From assembly GCA_022711465.1 (NCBI GenBank), contig JAKLEZ010000015.1, positions 90,952-154,951 on the forward strand: 64,000 bases of DNA, in the 5' to 3' direction. The position numbers and the translations under genes were made by a program. How positions within the stretch are numbered: position 1 is the first letter of the stretch; each line of letters begins with the position of its first letter. The stretch comes from Planctomycetota bacterium. Its GTDB lineage: Bacteria; Planctomycetota; Phycisphaerae; UBA1845; PWPN01. The notes beneath the pieces are model-generated. The model saw only the letters and a program-made list of their open reading frames with translations. It had not been told where the DNA came from and ran no database searches. Positions 24,120 through 33,630 of this stretch are shown piece after piece.

Positions 24120-25658
24120 ATGAAGGCCTCCTGTCTCCTACAAGGGGGTATGTTCACAATGGCCATTCTGACAAGTGCGCACGGACAGTCCGCCCCCGGG
24201 GGCGGTTCTGACCCCCGACCGGCTCGGTTCTCCGGCTCGTGGTATCCCGGGGACTCCGCCGAACTGGCCACCCTCATCGACCAGCTATTGGACCGGGCAC
24301 CGGTTGCGAAGCTGGCGGGCAAGCCCCGGGCGGTGATTGCCCCGCACGCTGGATACCGGTTCAGTGCTCCGGTGGCGGCCGCCGGATACCGCTGTCTTCG
24401 CGGGCAGAGCTACAAACGGGTCATTGCTCTGGCGTTCAGCCACCGGTATGCGCACAGCTATCGGGGGATCGACGTACCCGACAAGTGGACCGCGTACCGT
24501 ACGCCGTTGGGGGATGTGCCGATAGACACTGAAGCGGTCAAGAAGCTGAAGGGAAAGTCGTTGTTCGCCTCCCACCCGGGTGTCGACGCCGACGAGCATT
24601 CCCTGGAGCTGCAGGTGCCGTTTCTGCAGCGGGCGCTGAAGGACTTCAAGCTCGTGCCGCTTCTGGTCGGCAAGATGTCGGTCGGCGAGCACGCGGCGGC
24701 CGCGGCGGCGATTCTCCCGCTGCTGGACAGTGACACGCTGTTGGTGGTCAGCAGCGACTGTACGCACTTCGGGCCGAACTACGGCTACGAGCCGTTCCGC
24801 ACGGACATTCCCGCCAAGTTGAAGGAGCTGGCCGACAAGGCTTCGGCGGCGATCGAGCACTGCGATTTTGACGGCTTCACGAAGCACCTGGTCGACACCG
24901 ACGATACCATTTGCGGGCGGGAGCCGATCCTGCTGTTGATGCGCGTGCTGTCCATGCAGGGAGGGGCCCTGGGCATCCGCACGGCGTTCGACACCTCGGG
25001 CCGGATGACCAACGATTACGAGAACAGCGTCACCTACCAGTCGTTCGTATTCACTGCCCGGCCGGGGGCGCTGCCGGCCGACGCGCGGGCCGCGGCCCTG
25101 AAGCTGGCCCGCGCGACCGTGGCGGCTGTGCTCAGCAAGAAGGATCCGCCGCGTCCCGACCTAGCGACGCTGCCGGCGGCGCTTCGTGAGAAAGGGGCCT
25201 GCTTCGTCACGCTCCAGAACCGCGGCCAGCTCCGGGGCTGCATTGGGAACATGGAAGCTCGCGGGCCGTTGGTCGAATCCGTGATCCACAACGCGATCTC
25301 CGCCGCGACCGAGGACTATCGCTTTGCCGACAATCCGGTGACGGTCAGGGAACTGGACGACCTGCACATTGAGATCAGTTACCTGACGCCGATGAAACCG
25401 GTGGGCAAAGTCGAGGAGATCATTGTCGGGCGGCACGGGGTATTGATCGAGTCGGGTTCGCGGCGGGCGGTATTCCTGCCCCAGGTGGCCTACGAGCGCG
25501 GCTGGACGCGCGATGAGTTCCTGACCCAGCTGTGCGTCAACAAGGCAGGTCTGCCGGCCGACGCCTGGAAGCGGCCGGAAGCCAAGCTGTATTCCTTTGA
25601 AGCGGAGGTCTTCGGCGAGTCCAAGCCGACGACGAAACCGGCTGACTCAAGAGACTGA
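24120..25658 (+). CDS. Fused AmmeMemoRadiSam protein: Memo (B) and AMMECR1 (A) domains with a signal peptide
   Basis: The 512-residue protein joins the two usual separate components of the AmmeMemoRadiSam system. Residues 35-300 are the Memo fold, with conserved APHAGYRFSAP, FSHRYAHSYRG, EHSLELQVPFL and SSDCTHFGPNYGY motifs that carry the metal-ligand positions known from MEMO1. Residues about 320-505 are AMMECR1 (LQNRGQLRGCIGNMEARGPL is its signature). The N-terminus (MKASCLLQGGMFTMAILTSAHG) resembles a short signal peptide, so an extracytoplasmic protein is likely. AGAGGTGACC lies 8-13 bases before the ATG. Next are a DUF362 protein and the radical SAM partner, all on the same strand. The biochemical reaction of the system is, to my knowledge, not firmly established. 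Confidence 0.9.
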   Translation: MKASCLLQGGMFTMAILTSAHGQSAPGGGSDPRPARFSGSWYPGDSAELATLIDQLLDRAPVAKLAGKPRAVIAPHAGYRFSAPVAAAGYRCLRGQSYKRVIALAFSHRYAHSYRGIDVPDKWTAYRTPLGDVPIDTEAVKKLKGKSLFASHPGVDADEHSLELQVPFLQRALKDFKLVPLLVGKMSVGEHAAAAAAILPLLDSDTLLVVSSDCTHFGPNYGYEPFRTDIPAKLKELADKASAAIEHCDFDGFTKHLVDTDDTICGREPILLLMRVLSMQGGALGIRTAFDTSGRMTNDYENSVTYQSFVFTARPGALPADARAAALKLARATVAAVLSKKDPPRPDLATLPAALREKGACFVTLQNRGQLRGCIGNMEARGPLVESVIHNAISAATEDYRFADNPVTVRELDDLHIEISYLTPMKPVGKVEEIIVGRHGVLIESGSRRAVFLPQVAYERGWTRDEFLTQLCVNKAGLPADAWKRPEAKLYSFEAEVFGESKPTTKPADSRD

Positions 25659-25684
25659 GTCTGTTCATCACCCGGAGTACGTTC

Positions 25685-26683
25685 ATGCCAGAGTCTTTCA
25701 ATCGCAGACAGATGCTCAGCCGGATCGGCGGCGCGGCGTGTGGCCTGGCGGTATCGGGCTCGCTGGTCCCGGGCAGCGACTCCGCCCCGGCCGGCAAGCC
25801 GCGGCCGCGCGTGGTCATCGCCCGCGACGAGGCGGTTACCGGGGGCAAAATGGAGGGGCATCGGGAGCTGCTTCGCAGGATGCTGGACGCCTCGATGCAG
25901 AAGCTGACCGGTCAGGCCGACGCCAAAGCCGCCTGGCGAAAGCTCTTCAAGAGTGGCGATCGCGTGGGCATCAAGGTGAATACGCTGGGCCTGGCGACTC
26001 AGCCGGTCGTGGTCGACGCCGTCGTGGCCGGCCTGCGAAGCGCCGACGTGCCTGCCGAGAACATCATCATCTGGGACCGGTTTGATTCCGAGCTCACCGC
26101 GGCCGGCTACAAGCTCAACCGTTCGAAGACCGGCGTGCAGTGCTACGGCACCGACGCCGAGAGCTACGGCAGCGGCTACCAGAAGGAAGTCGAGACCAGC
26201 GGCCGGATCGGCTCGTGCTTCTCGAAGATCGTGGCCGAGCAGGTGGATGCGCTCATCTGCGTGCCGATTCTGAAGGACCACCCGTTTGCCGGCGTAACGC
26301 TGGGGATGAAGAACTTCTTCGGGGCCATCCACAATCCCAACAAGTACCACGAACAGCACTGCGACCCTTATGTTGCTGACGTGGTCGAGCACCGGTTCAT
26401 CCGCCCCAGATGGCGACTGACGGTATGCGACGGCACCCGGGGCCAATACAACGCCGGCCCGGTGCGGAACCCCGGTTTCGCCTGGTCGCTGGGCGGGATG
26501 ATTGTGGGCACCGACTTCGTGGCGGTGGACGCGGTGGGTGCCGACCTGCTCGAGCAGCAGCGCCAGGCCAAAGGCATGAGGACCCTGGCCGAGGAGAAGC
26601 GCCCGCCGGTGCACATCAAGACGGCGGGTGCTCGCGGATTGGGTGTCGCTGACATGGCCGCGATCGAACGCGTCGAGATCTGA
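25685..26683 (+). CDS. DUF362 family protein with Tat-like signal, within the AmmeMemoRadiSam cluster
   Basis: The 332-residue protein begins with a twin-arginine type signal: FNRRQMLSRIGGAACGLAVS. The body matches DUF362 proteins, which often carry or sit beside ferredoxin domains: GDRVGIKVNTLGLATQPVVV near residue 100, the alternating strand DALICVPILKDHPFAGVTLG near 190, and the later SLGGMIVGTDFVAVDAVG. No CxxCxxCxxxC ferredoxin motif is visible in this copy. It begins 26 bases after the AMMECR1-Memo stop and ends 13 bases before the radical SAM start, so it belongs to the same operon. DUF362 function is unknown; a role in redox or metal handling is inferred from context. Confidence 0.85.
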   Translation: MPESFNRRQMLSRIGGAACGLAVSGSLVPGSDSAPAGKPRPRVVIARDEAVTGGKMEGHRELLRRMLDASMQKLTGQADAKAAWRKLFKSGDRVGIKVNTLGLATQPVVVDAVVAGLRSADVPAENIIIWDRFDSELTAAGYKLNRSKTGVQCYGTDAESYGSGYQKEVETSGRIGSCFSKIVAEQVDALICVPILKDHPFAGVTLGMKNFFGAIHNPNKYHEQHCDPYVADVVEHRFIRPRWRLTVCDGTRGQYNAGPVRNPGFAWSLGGMIVGTDFVAVDAVGADLLEQQRQAKGMRTLAEEKRPPVHIKTAGARGLGVADMAAIERVEI

Positions 26684-26696
26684 GGCGCGGAGCATC

Positions 26697-28025
26697 ATGG
26701 AGGGCATGGTGGAAGTGTCGAACAGCATTCGCAGGACGAGTTGCGAGGGGCCGGAGTCGCGTCGGGAAGATGCTGGTGCGACGCGAATTGCCCAGGGTGG
26801 TGTCGGCTTGCCCAGCCGGCGAAGCATGCTTTGCTCGTGCGCGGCCTGTCTGGCGGGCGGGGCGATGTGGCGGGCGATGCCGGTCATGGCCGAAGATACG
26901 TCCGCGACGGGCGAGCTGTCCGGGCCGAAGCTCAAGGGCGTGATCCGACACAAGGCGATGTTCTGGGAGCCGACCCACAAGGAAAGCGAGGTGAAGTGCC
27001 TGCTCTGCCCGCGGGAGTGCAAGGTTGTCGATCTTGAGCGCGGCTACTGTGGCGTGCGTGAGAACCAGGGCGGGCAGTACCAGACACTGGTCTACGGAGC
27101 ACTCTGCTCGGCCAACCTCGACCCGATCGAAAAGAAGCCCCTGTTCCATTATCTGCCCGGCTCGTCGGCGTTTTCCATCGCCACCGCCGGGTGCAACCTC
27201 GAGTGCAGATTCTGCCAGAACTGGGAGATCAGCCAGTTTCGCCCGGAGCAGGTCGAGAGCGTCGAGGTCAGGCCGGAGCGGCTCGTCGAGCTGGTCAAGG
27301 CCCGAGAATGCCCGACGATCGCGTACACCTACTCCGAGCCGACCATCTCCTACGAGTACGTGCACGACACGGCTGCCCTGGCCCGCCAAGCGGGGATCGG
27401 CAGCGTGATCATCTCCAACGGTTACATGCAGGAGAAACCGCTTCGTCAGCTGTGTCGCCATCTGACCGCGGTCAAGATCGACTTCAAGGCCTTCAGCCAG
27501 GACTTCTACGCGGAGATGTGCTCCGCCTCGCTGGAGCCGGTGCTGAACACATTCAAGACGCTCAAGAACATCGGCATCTGGTTTGAATTGGTGGTTCTGA
27601 TCATCCCGACAAAGAACGACTCGGCGGACGAGATCAGGCAGATGAGCGATTGGATACTCAAGAACCTCGGGCCGGACGTGCCGGTGCATTTCACTCGATT
27701 CAGTCCCACCTATCGGGTCAAGAATCTGCCGCCCACGCCCGCGGCCACGCTGGACCGCTGCCGCAAGACCGCCCTCGAGACGGGGCTGCACTACGTCTAC
27801 GTCGGCAATCTGCCGTCACATCCCGGCGAGAACACCTACTGCCACCAGTGCAAGGCAGAGCTGATTCGCCGGGTCGGCTATCGCATCGCCGCCAACGCAG
27901 TCAAAGAGGGCAAGTGTCCCAAGTGCGGGACGGCCATTCCCGGCGTCTGGTCCCAGACCCAGGCCCTGGCGTTCAAACCTCGCGAGACCCGCGCCGAAGG
28001 CGCCGCGACGACTCGCCCGGCATAG
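26697..28025 (+). CDS. AmmeMemoRadiSam system radical SAM protein with Tat-like N-terminus
   Basis: The 442-residue protein carries a twin-arginine style N-terminus (SRRSMLCSCAACLAGGAMW). An N-terminal cysteine cluster (CLLCPRECKVVDLERGYCG) precedes the radical SAM [4Fe-4S] motif at C166-C170-C173 (TAGCNLECRFCQNWEI). The body matches the radical SAM partner of the AmmeMemoRadiSam system (for example IAYTYSEPTISYEYVHDTA, MSDWILKNLGPDVPVHFTRF). The C-terminus has a zinc-ribbon-like set (YCHQCKAELIRR and CPKCGTAIPG). A signal on a radical SAM enzyme is unusual, since these enzymes need a reducing environment. The ATG at 26697 was chosen because GGAG precedes it; an upstream frame to 26628 overlaps the DUF362 gene. 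Confidence 0.9.
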   Translation: MEGMVEVSNSIRRTSCEGPESRREDAGATRIAQGGVGLPSRRSMLCSCAACLAGGAMWRAMPVMAEDTSATGELSGPKLKGVIRHKAMFWEPTHKESEVKCLLCPRECKVVDLERGYCGVRENQGGQYQTLVYGALCSANLDPIEKKPLFHYLPGSSAFSIATAGCNLECRFCQNWEISQFRPEQVESVEVRPERLVELVKARECPTIAYTYSEPTISYEYVHDTAALARQAGIGSVIISNGYMQEKPLRQLCRHLTAVKIDFKAFSQDFYAEMCSASLEPVLNTFKTLKNIGIWFELVVLIIPTKNDSADEIRQMSDWILKNLGPDVPVHFTRFSPTYRVKNLPPTPAATLDRCRKTALETGLHYVYVGNLPSHPGENTYCHQCKAELIRRVGYRIAANAVKEGKCPKCGTAIPGVWSQTQALAFKPRETRAEGAATTRPA

Positions 28026-28152
28026 CGATTGCGACCCCGACGCATCCGCCCTCGGCGGCGAACGGGCCGAAGCCGCCCGCCTGGCGCAGTCCTGCCCTCT
28101 TGCCAGACTTGTCCGGATTGACGCCGATCTCTGCCTGGTCCAAGCTGAGGGC

Positions 28153-29319
28153 ATGGATCTCCCAGGGCTGCTCCAGCTTTACCGCGACACGTTGCTGGAT
28201 GACGTTATCCCCTTCTGGACGAGGCACGCCCTCGACGCCGACGGGGCGATCAACTCGTGCATCACCGATGATGGACGGGTGGTCAGTCGAGACCGGTGGA
28301 GCTGGTCGCAGTGGCGGGCCGTGTGGGTGTTCAGCAGGCTGTACAACGGTATGGAGCATCGGCCGGAATGGCTGGACATTGCCCGGGGCATCTACCGGTT
28401 CCAAATCGCTCATGGCCCGCTGGCCAACGGTCACTGGCCGTTGCTGGTCGACGGCGAGGGGCGGATCACGCGTGGCTACGAGAGCATCTACGCCGACGGG
28501 TTCGCCATCTACGCCCTGGTCGAGCTGTGGCGGGCGACAGGGGAGCGAGCGGTGCTCGATCTGGCCATGGATACGTTTCAGGGGAGTGAGCACGCCCTGC
28601 ATGGTGACGAGCCGCTGCCCGCCTGGCCTTACCCGATCCCTTCCGACCGTCTGAATCATGGCATCAGCATGCTGTTCTCGCTGGCGTATCATGAATTGGC
28701 GGAAGCCACCGGGGATTCGACCGTGCGCGGCGCCGCTCGGAGCCATCATCGCCGGGTGATGGAAGCGTTCCTGCGGCCGGACCGCGGCCTGGTTTTCGAG
28801 TGGCTGACCGTTGACGGCAGGGAGGTCGAACCGCCGGACCGGACCGTGGTGCTGCCCGGCCATGCCATTGAATCCATGTGGTTCCAGATTCACCTCGCGC
28901 GCTCGGCCGGTGATCTGGCGACCATCGATCGGGCCGTTCGAGCCATCCGGCGGCACCTGGAGATCGGCTGGGATAGTGCGTACGGGGGCCTGTTTCTGGC
29001 GGTGGATGCCGAGGGCGGCAGGGAGCCCGCCTGGCCGTTCCATGACTCCAAGCTCTGGTGGCCGCATGTCGAGGCCTTGTATGCGACGCTCCTGGCCTAC
29101 GAGTGTTGCCGGGAGGACTGGTGCCTGCAGTGGCACGAGCGGATCCGCGAGTACAGTTATGGTCACTATCCGGTGAAGGCGCACGGCGAGTGGACGCAGA
29201 AGCTGGATCGGCAGGGCCGGCCGTTCACCACCGTCGTGGCGTTGCCGGTCAAGGATCCGTTCCATCTGCCTCGAGCGTTGATCTGCTGCACGGAAGTCCT
29301 TGACCGCCTGACAACTTGA
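28153..29319 (+). CDS. AGE-family sugar epimerase/isomerase
   Basis: The 388-residue protein is an N-acylglucosamine 2-epimerase family (alpha/alpha)6 barrel. Family features are the opening helix RDTLLDDVIPFWTRHALD, the PGHAIESMWF segment and the DSKLWWPHVEALYATLLAYE segment with the two likely catalytic histidines. AGE members interconvert sugars such as N-acetylglucosamine and N-acetylmannosamine or epimerise mannose, cellobiose and related sugars; substrate cannot be read here. No signal peptide, so it is cytoplasmic. It follows the AmmeMemoRadiSam operon after 127 bases on the same strand and may be read through from it. Confidence 0.88.
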   Translation: MDLPGLLQLYRDTLLDDVIPFWTRHALDADGAINSCITDDGRVVSRDRWSWSQWRAVWVFSRLYNGMEHRPEWLDIARGIYRFQIAHGPLANGHWPLLVDGEGRITRGYESIYADGFAIYALVELWRATGERAVLDLAMDTFQGSEHALHGDEPLPAWPYPIPSDRLNHGISMLFSLAYHELAEATGDSTVRGAARSHHRRVMEAFLRPDRGLVFEWLTVDGREVEPPDRTVVLPGHAIESMWFQIHLARSAGDLATIDRAVRAIRRHLEIGWDSAYGGLFLAVDAEGGREPAWPFHDSKLWWPHVEALYATLLAYECCREDWCLQWHERIREYSYGHYPVKAHGEWTQKLDRQGRPFTTVVALPVKDPFHLPRALICCTEVLDRLTT

Positions 29320-29425
29320 GGGGGCCGGGGTTATCGCGACCGTGCTTTGGAGGACGCCAGGGTCCGCGGGTTGCGGTTCTCGTAGCGTCGGGTGCTGGGC
29401 GCTTTGCCGCTCGAGCGCCTGTCGT

Positions 29426-32071
29426 TTACTGATCCCTGATCCAGACGATCGACCGCCCGCCACGGTTGAGCCGGGCGTAATTCGGGATGGCCAGGAGTGG
29501 CGAGCCGTCGGCGAACTGGCCGCGGATCACGATCACTCCGCCGAGCAGGTCGGGCTTCCATTCCGTGGTCAGGGGCGTGTCGGGCTTGAGCACGCCGTCG
29601 ACGTTCTGGTCCACGCTTTCGATGTTGTAGATCAGCGCTCCGCAACGCAGGGCCACCCGTCCGCGATCAGCGATGATGCGTTCGTCGGCCTTGATCCACT
29701 GAACCGGCAGCGGCAGTTCCAGGTGAACGGTGTCGCCGGACTGCCAGGTTCGCGTGATCACCGCGTAGCCGTCTTTCAATTCCGGGGTGATCGGCGTATT
29801 GTTTACCGCCAGCGAGATCAGACCGCCGGCTTCGGGCGTAGCGTGGTAAAGGGCGCTCACATTGCGCTGTGGCACGCGCACGCGCAGCGTGAAGCTCCTG
29901 GCCGCCGCGGGCCTGACGACGATCTCGACCCGCCCCTTCCACGGATATTCGGTGCGCTGCTCGATCTCGACGTCGGTTCCCGCCACGGTCCCGACGGGAA
30001 CGGTTCCGCCGATGAACAGGTTGACGTACAGATTCTCCGCGTCCTTCACGTACATCCATCTCGGCAGATCGAGCAGGGTACGTGGGATGTTGCCCACGCA
30101 GCACGGGCAGCCATGCCAGAGATATCGAGCCTCGCTGGAGTCGAGGGCGTTGGTGTAGGTGAAGTTCCTGCCCGGCAGATCCACGGAGCCCAGCACCGCG
30201 TTGTACAGGGTTTCCTCAATCAGGTCGGCATGGTGAGCCTCGCGGTAGGCGAGGTTCATGTTATGCTGGAAGAAGACCTGGCCGCAATTCGCGCAAGACT
30301 CGCAATATGCGTTGTTCGGCAGCGAGTAGTTCTTGCCGAATCCCTCGGAAGTCTCGCCGCTGCCGACGCCGCCGGTGACATAGTACTTGGCATTCAGGAT
30401 GTTGTCGTGGAGGGACCTGACCGCACTGTGGTACTCCGGGTCGCCGGTTTCCATGGCGATGCCGGTCATCGCCGCGTAGCAGTAGACCGCCCGAACCGCG
30501 TGGCCGAGGGCTTCGTACTGGTGCACGACGGGCAGGTGGCTCTGGTCGTAGGTCTCGCCGTCGCGACGGCAATCGAGCAGGAATTTCGAGAGCTGGAGGT
30601 ACTGGTCACCCTTCCCGCCGCCCTCGACCTCGTTCACCAGCCACGCCAGGCGGATGAGGGCCTGCTCGAGTTCCTGATGCCCGTCATACCACGACCTCTT
30701 CGGCGGCGGACCGATGTTGGCATCCCAGCAGTCGGCAATCCTCTTCGCCGCGTCGTAAAGACACCGGTCGCGGCCGGCGGTCAGGCGGTAGTGGGCCATT
30801 GCGGCGTCGATGAGATAGCCGGCCACATAGCCCTCGTGGTCGCCGCGTCGCGACCAGCGCGGCGGCGGCCGGTCGTTCTCGTTCGGATCGCCGAGCGTGA
30901 ACCGGGTCTGGAGGTAGCCGTCCGGCTCCTGGGCGGCCAGCACCACCGGAATCCACTGGTCGAGTTTCGCGCGGATCGCCGCCTGGGCCTTGGCCAGATC
31001 CGCATCGCCCTGGGCGTCCACCATGAGTGCCAGGCACATCGATTCGATCGTGTTCAGGGTATAGGCGTTGGCCCACGGCGGACCGACGTGGGGCTGGTGC
31101 GGGCGTCCCGCGTTCTTGTTTGCCGCCTGGATGAAGTTCTCGAAGCCGCCTTCCTTGAGGCCCGGCTTGGAGAGCTGTGCGATGCAGTGTGGGATCCAGT
31201 TTTCGATCTGGTACTTCAGCCGCGGCCCCCAGAACGGGCTGTTGACCTTGTACCCCGCGTTGGGCACGGGCTGAAGATGACGGGCTGTCGCGGCTCGCTC
31301 GACGCGGACCTTCAGCGTGTCCGACGCGCTGCGGTCGCCGTTTCTTGCGGTCAGCTTCAGCAGGTAGTCGCCGGGCTCCGCAAACTGCGCGGTCGTCTCC
31401 AGCTTGTCCGCCTCTGCGAACGTTGCCGTCCCCGGACCTGTCTCCTTGCTCCAGGCGATCGAATCGATCACTCCGCGGGCCTCGCCGTTGAGATACGTCT
31501 TGGCCGGCAGCACGGTCACGCGATCGACGCCCGCCTCCACGCGCGGCGCGAACTTCGGCGACTTGCCGGAGTCGTAGACCCTCCACTCGATGATGCCGGT
31601 CGAGAACCGCTCCTTCCCGTCGAACTCCAACCGGAGCTTGGACGTCGTGACCTCGGTGAAAGTGGTCGAGTTGTATTGTCCGCCGGCCACACCGAACCCA
31701 GCCGCTTCCTTGACCGGTACGAAACCCTTCCCGTCCCAATACAGCAGCCGGCACGCCTTGGGCAGGCGCACGCCGCGGGCATCGTCCCACCAGTACACAT
31801 CGACCTTGCGGGTACTGACGGGCTCGCTCCATTCGTACTGCACCCATTGTGTGCCGGTCTGCGGCCAGTTGCCGTAGCATCCGTGGCTGTGGTCGTTCAC
31901 CCCGCCCGGCTCGAAGTCGTCGTTCATCGCATCGAGCGTCTCATGCCCGGACACGAACGAAGTTGATGGTTTGGCCATCGGGGCGAGGTTGATCCCCGCC
32001 CCCGCGCAGGTCGCCGCAAACCCTGTCGCCGTCACTACGCTGAGCATCCACTGGTCCATGTGTGTGCGCAT
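29426..32071 (-). CDS. Secreted GH127 (DUF1680) beta-L-arabinofuranosidase-like enzyme
   Basis: The 881-residue protein has a signal peptide (MLSVVTATGFAATCAGAG). Residues 30-170 are a discoidin-like carbohydrate-binding region (WVQYEWSEPVSTRKVDVYWW) and 170-260 an Ig/PKD-like domain. The rest is GH127: AMDF-like barrel helices, a zinc site E-x-C in NNAYCESCANCG (near residue 590) and the nucleophile pair in WHGCPCCVGNIP (near 656), matching the three-cysteine zinc cluster of the family. These enzymes release L-arabinofuranose from arabinan-type glycans. It lies 11 bases after the Gfo/Idh gene on the same strand, so the two are an operon. The N-terminal ATG is preceded by AAGGTGGAG. Confidence 0.92.
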   Translation of the reverse strand: MRTHMDQWMLSVVTATGFAATCAGAGINLAPMAKPSTSFVSGHETLDAMNDDFEPGGVNDHSHGCYGNWPQTGTQWVQYEWSEPVSTRKVDVYWWDDARGVRLPKACRLLYWDGKGFVPVKEAAGFGVAGGQYNSTTFTEVTTSKLRLEFDGKERFSTGIIEWRVYDSGKSPKFAPRVEAGVDRVTVLPAKTYLNGEARGVIDSIAWSKETGPGTATFAEADKLETTAQFAEPGDYLLKLTARNGDRSASDTLKVRVERAATARHLQPVPNAGYKVNSPFWGPRLKYQIENWIPHCIAQLSKPGLKEGGFENFIQAANKNAGRPHQPHVGPPWANAYTLNTIESMCLALMVDAQGDADLAKAQAAIRAKLDQWIPVVLAAQEPDGYLQTRFTLGDPNENDRPPPRWSRRGDHEGYVAGYLIDAAMAHYRLTAGRDRCLYDAAKRIADCWDANIGPPPKRSWYDGHQELEQALIRLAWLVNEVEGGGKGDQYLQLSKFLLDCRRDGETYDQSHLPVVHQYEALGHAVRAVYCYAAMTGIAMETGDPEYHSAVRSLHDNILNAKYYVTGGVGSGETSEGFGKNYSLPNNAYCESCANCGQVFFQHNMNLAYREAHHADLIEETLYNAVLGSVDLPGRNFTYTNALDSSEARYLWHGCPCCVGNIPRTLLDLPRWMYVKDAENLYVNLFIGGTVPVGTVAGTDVEIEQRTEYPWKGRVEIVVRPAAARSFTLRVRVPQRNVSALYHATPEAGGLISLAVNNTPITPELKDGYAVITRTWQSGDTVHLELPLPVQWIKADERIIADRGRVALRCGALIYNIESVDQNVDGVLKPDTPLTTEWKPDLLGGVIVIRGQFADGSPLLAIPNYARLNRGGRSIVWIRDQ

Positions 32072-32082
32072 TCTCCACCTTC

Positions 32083-33411
32083 CTATGACTTGGAACAGTC
32101 GCCATAGTCGCGTGCCGGCCGCGATCGCAACCCGTTTGCCTCGTCATCACCCGCGAAGGCTTCCTTCGCCGGATCGAGCGACAGCTTCCGATTCAACATC
32201 CACGCGAGCGCGGCGGCATGGCAGGCGATGTGCGAATGACGCATCACCCGCGGGTTGGCCGCCGTTTCGCCGCGCGACTTGACACCGTCGAGGAAGTTCC
32301 GCGCATGGGCCGAGACGTCGAGGCCCTGGGTCCCGGCTGCGGCCGCTTTCAGTTCGCTCTTGAGCGACACCGGATGCACCTCGGTCTCGCCGTTGTCACC
32401 GGTCTCCACCCAGCCTTCGTCGCCCACGAACCGCACCGGGCAGGTTCCCAGCCGCGTGATCCACCCCGGTCGCTCGCCGAACGGCGTTTTGAGGAAATCC
32501 AGCACCAGCTTAACCCCGTTGGCGTACCGGCAGGTGATGTTCGTGCTCGACGGCTCGTACTCGACCGGCATGGTATCGTCGGCGTGGTTGGCCCACTGGC
32601 AGAGATCGACGGTATGGGCTCCCCAGTCCAGCAGGCGGGCTCCCGAATCGAAGTCCCAGTAGCCGCGCCAGCCGCCGCCCACGTACCTGCTGTTGTACGG
32701 CCGCCAGGGGGCCGGCCCGAGCCACAGGTTCCAGTCGCATACCTCGCGCGGGGGGGTCGGCTCGCCGGGCAGCCAGGTGGTCTCGATCTGAGGAGTATAG
32801 ACCGAGGCGTATACGGTATGGATCCGGCCGAGCTTGCCGCTGTGGGCCAGTTGCACCGCCTGCTGGAAGTTCGGCACGCTGCGGCGCTGCGTTCCCGCCT
32901 GGAACACGCGCTTGGTGGCTTTCACCGTCTCGGCCAATTCCTGGCACCAAGCGATAGTCAGTCCGCACGGTTTCTCGCTGTACACATCCTTGCCGGCCTT
33001 GGCCGCCAGGATCGAGGCGAGGGCGTGCCAGCGGTCTCCGGTCGCGACGAGCACGGCGTCGATGTCCTTGCGATCGAGCATCTCGCGGAAGTCGCGGTAG
33101 ACCTTGCAGTCTCTATTGCCGTAGTGCCCGTCGATCATGGCCTTGCCGGCATCGCGCCGGCTGGCCTGCACCTCGGCCAGGGCGACACATTGCAGGTCGG
33201 GCAACTTGAGCATGGCGGCCAGGTCGTACTTGCAGCGTGGGCCGAAGCCGATCACCCCCAAGGTCAGCCGCTCGCCGGCCGCGGCCGCGCCCGCTCGGCC
33301 CCACGCGGATGAGGACACGATCCAAGGCGCCGATACGGCGGCGCCACCGGCGAGAGCGACTTTCAGAAAGCCTCGCCGGCTCGAGCGGAGCCGCTTGGTC
33401 AGTCTGCCCAT
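32083..33411 (-). CDS. Tat-exported Gfo/Idh/MocA-family oxidoreductase
   Basis: The 442-residue protein opens with a twin-arginine signal (RSSRRGFLKVALAGGAAVSA), then a Rossmann nucleotide site (LTLGVIGFGPRCKYDLAAML). The family's EKPCGLTIAWCQELAETV motif (the catalytic E-K-P) and the DWGAHTVDLCQWANH segment are present. Such proteins oxidise or reduce sugars and inositols with NAD(P); secreted planctomycete homologues carry the same signal. The ATG at 33411 is preceded by AGGAG; the frame upstream is open to 33615 without a signal peptide. It is the first gene of the operon with GH127, suggesting joint sugar processing. Confidence 0.92.
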   Translation of the reverse strand: MGRLTKRLRSSRRGFLKVALAGGAAVSAPWIVSSSAWGRAGAAAAGERLTLGVIGFGPRCKYDLAAMLKLPDLQCVALAEVQASRRDAGKAMIDGHYGNRDCKVYRDFREMLDRKDIDAVLVATGDRWHALASILAAKAGKDVYSEKPCGLTIAWCQELAETVKATKRVFQAGTQRRSVPNFQQAVQLAHSGKLGRIHTVYASVYTPQIETTWLPGEPTPPREVCDWNLWLGPAPWRPYNSRYVGGGWRGYWDFDSGARLLDWGAHTVDLCQWANHADDTMPVEYEPSSTNITCRYANGVKLVLDFLKTPFGERPGWITRLGTCPVRFVGDEGWVETGDNGETEVHPVSLKSELKAAAAGTQGLDVSAHARNFLDGVKSRGETAANPRVMRHSHIACHAAALAWMLNRKLSLDPAKEAFAGDDEANGLRSRPARDYGDCSKS

Positions 33412-33630
33412 GGCGTTTCTCCTGATCTGCGAAATGAAGACCTCTGTCCCGGCGGTCCTCGCCCGGCCACGTTCCCCGTTCTGCGTCTTGGCATTGTACC
33501 GCATCTCTGCCCCGGCGCCGCCTGGGCTGTTCCGGGGGAATGGGTGGGCGGCGCCGATTCGACAGAGGATCGGACAGGACGCCGGGGTGTGGTCAGTGGA
33601 CACGGACGGCGTCAAGCGGCCAAGGCATCA

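Noticed and set aside
29342..31966. 874-codon plus-strand frame opposite GH127
   Set aside because: The GH127 protein has catalytic cysteines and a signal peptide; the opposite frame has none and is a codon-bias artefact.
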